Of a stretch of DNA of 44,422 nt, positions 43,255-44,422 are shown in pieces. Both the position numbers and the translations under genes were made by a program. Source of the stretch: Lachnospiraceae bacterium (GTDB lineage: Bacteria > Bacillota > Clostridia > Lachnospirales > Lachnospiraceae); contig JAFUPV010000071.1 in assembly GCA_017472605.1 (NCBI GenBank), positions 1 through 44,422 on the forward strand. Direction: 5' to 3'. How positions within the stretch are numbered: position 1 is the stretch's first letter; each line of letters begins with the position of its first letter. Below the pieces are notes generated by a model, which searched no databases, was not told the DNA's origin, and was given only the letters and a program-made list of their open reading frames with translations.

Positions 43255-43284
43255 TTGCTAAAATCAATGAAATGCTATTATAAT
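43255..43284 (+). promoter_or_regulatory. promoter of the AraC-type regulator gene
   Basis: TTGCTA, 18 bp, TATAAT, 41 bases before ATG 43326. It lies back to back with the kduD -10 box, so binding at one can affect the other. Confidence 0.6.
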
Positions 43285-43325
43285 AGAAGCAGAAAGTAGC
43301 ACAATCGTAGCGAAAGGACAGAAAG

Positions 43326-44255
43326 ATGGAGAAATTCGAAAGAAAAAAAGAACGGACTGTTGTCAATCAGAATCTTCAGGAAGTCAGAAAACATGGAAGG
43401 AATGGATTTCCTTTTGTAATCTATGAAGACGACTTCGCGCATTTTGAACAGGGATTGATCTGCTGGCATTGGCATGAAGAAATGCAGATATCCGTTGTGA
43501 AGGAAAAGGCAATTGAGTTTTCTGTTGCCGGTCGTTCCTTTGTGCTGATGCCAGGGGATGCAGTTTTTATTAATTCACAGGCACTTCATCAGATAAAACC
43601 ATGTGTTCCGTCGGACGGCGTGATCTATTCCTACATCTTTAAGGATACATTTCTTGAATCCGATAAATTGTCTGAAGTCTACCAGGAGTGTATGTTTCCC
43701 ATTCTGAAAAATCGGGAACTCTGTATGGTAATAAAGAAATCGGAAATGCTTGGAGAAATCCTGACCTGCTATCAGAAAAAAGAGTTTGGATATCAGCTGA
43801 AAGTAAAAGCATTGTTATTGGAACTCTTTCATCAGGTGATCAGGGACGGTGTCGAGCAGACAGAATTACATACGGCGCAGGAAGAACGTGATATTCAGCG
43901 TGTAAAAGATACAATCTGTTATATTGGTCAGAACTATTTCGAAAAGCTGACACTGGAAGAAATGGCTTCTCATGTACATATCAGCAAAAGCGAATTGTGC
44001 CGCTGCTTTCGGCGTGTTATGAAAACAACTCCTGGAGAATATCTGATTCACTATCGGATTCAGGAAGCAGCAAGACAGCTGACTGCAACAAGCCAGTCGA
44101 TAACAGAGATTGCAGCAATGTGCGGATTTGACAGTGCGGGACATCTGGGACGTTTCTTTCGAAGATATCTTGGAAAATCGCCAGGTGAGTTTCGAACAGA
44201 CAGGAAGAGAATGCAGGAAAATGAAGAATGGACAGTGAACGAAGAAGAACAGTAA
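43326..44255 (+). CDS. AraC-family transcriptional regulator
   Basis: A 309-residue regulator. An N-terminal cupin sensor (about 25-165, with WHWHEEMQISVV and MPGDAVFINSQALHQI) precedes two helix-turn-helix motifs at about 205-300 (LTLEEMASHVHISKSELCRCFRR and ITEIAAMCGFDSAGHLGRFFRRYLGKSPGEF, shown here across positions about 210-235 and 253-285). The sensor pattern is that of sugar-responsive members. The start follows AAAGGACAG. It is divergent from kduD and lies before a promoter with an operator-like palindrome, so it probably governs uronate or pectin use. The inducer is unknown. Confidence 0.93.
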   Translation: MEKFERKKERTVVNQNLQEVRKHGRNGFPFVIYEDDFAHFEQGLICWHWHEEMQISVVKEKAIEFSVAGRSFVLMPGDAVFINSQALHQIKPCVPSDGVIYSYIFKDTFLESDKLSEVYQECMFPILKNRELCMVIKKSEMLGEILTCYQKKEFGYQLKVKALLLELFHQVIRDGVEQTELHTAQEERDIQRVKDTICYIGQNYFEKLTLEEMASHVHISKSELCRCFRRVMKTTPGEYLIHYRIQEAARQLTATSQSITEIAAMCGFDSAGHLGRFFRRYLGKSPGEFRTDRKRMQENEEWTVNEEEQ

Positions 44256-44282
44256 AAAAGTGAAAAAAAGTGAAAAAAGTGG

Positions 44283-44311
44283 TTGACAAAACGTTTTGCT
44301 GGTGGTATTAT
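44283..44311 (+). promoter_or_regulatory. promoter with LacI/CcpA-like operator in its spacer
   Basis: TTGACA (44283-44288), 17 bp, TATTAT (44306-44311). The perfect palindrome CAAAACGTTTTG (44287-44298) starts in the -35 box and fills the spacer. Its centre, ACGT with A/T arms, is of the LacI-family or cre type. The gene it drives lies beyond the window, with a leader of at least 100 bases. Confidence 0.65.
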
Positions 44312-44348
44312 AACGAAGTCGCTTGAAACAAAGCACAAACAATTAAAA

Positions 44349-44389
44349 CAACTTAGAAACAATTCAGAAGATTGTTAGAAAATAAGTTG
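44349..44389 (+). repeat. nested inverted repeat in the leader at the window end
   Basis: CAACTTA (44349-44355) pairs with TAAGTTG (44383-44389), and inside it ACAAT (44359-44363) with ATTGT (44371-44375). Low GC and no T tract, so a leader stem or protein-binding site is likelier than a terminator. A second TTGACA follows at 44410. Confidence 0.4.
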
Positions 44390-44422
44390 AAAAATAATTA
44401 AAAAAGTGCTTGACAAGCTTGA

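Overview
The window looks like a chromosomal segment of a spore-forming, gut-type Clostridia, most likely Lachnospiraceae. The reasons are: a single-chain PurL, a dgt-dnaG-rpoD-trmK-nif3 cluster, a Csp-like cytosolic S8 protease, strong AGGAGG ribosome binding sites, TTGACA/TATAAT promoters, and pectin/rhamnose genes (kduI, kduD, a GH78 rhamnosidase). I recognise the families by motif and by memory of their members; no database search was run.

Layout. 1-600: the end of a possible upstream gene, then tRNA-Arg and tRNA-Asn on the minus strand under a near-perfect promoter. 770-5448: an AAA/ABC-type ATPase and purL. 5576-8395 (minus): a class A penicillin-binding protein with a repeat tail. 8589-10958: YigZ, a LytTR regulator and a short GHKL kinase. 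11148-15750: NfeD-SPFH membrane pair, the GTPase TypA, and KduI. 15984-22681: a tightly packed run on one strand with an OmpR-type two-component system, a D-2-hydroxyacid dehydrogenase, a shortened sirtuin-like protein, HisH, HisF, Ung and UppP. 22801-23011: two tRNA-Leu genes.

23060-26637 is an A+T-richer accessory island directly after the tRNA-Leu pair. It is a decayed defence island: a small unknown ORF, mcrB with an early in-frame stop, mcrC that has lost its nuclease core and is fused to the C-terminal end of an AbiLi/RloA-type ATPase, and a rloB (AbiLii) cut off after about 60 codons exactly at the 3' end of the convergent S8 protease gene. At least three separate lesions are visible, and this is the most interesting part of the window.

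26638-28341 (minus) is the S8 protease, preceded by a sigma-E-like promoter. 28543-39424 is the macromolecular-synthesis cluster (dgt, dnaG, rpoD, trmK, nif3-like), followed by a nucleoside kinase, a divergent nucleoside-hydrolase-like protein, and a GH78 alpha-L-rhamnosidase whose start overlaps the preceding stop. 39508-39880 is RNase P RNA. 40064-42360 is a CpsB-CpsC-CpsD type tyrosine phosphorylation module under its own consensus promoter, closed by a strong terminator and with no glycosyltransferases beside it. 42445-44255 is kduD, divergent from an AraC-type regulator. The last 170 bases hold a promoter with a palindromic operator for a gene beyond the window.

Functional links: KduI and KduD act in consecutive steps of unsaturated uronate breakdown, though they lie 27 kb apart here, and GH78 would release rhamnose from the same plant polymers. 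UppP, the penicillin-binding protein and the Cps regulators all serve the cell envelope.
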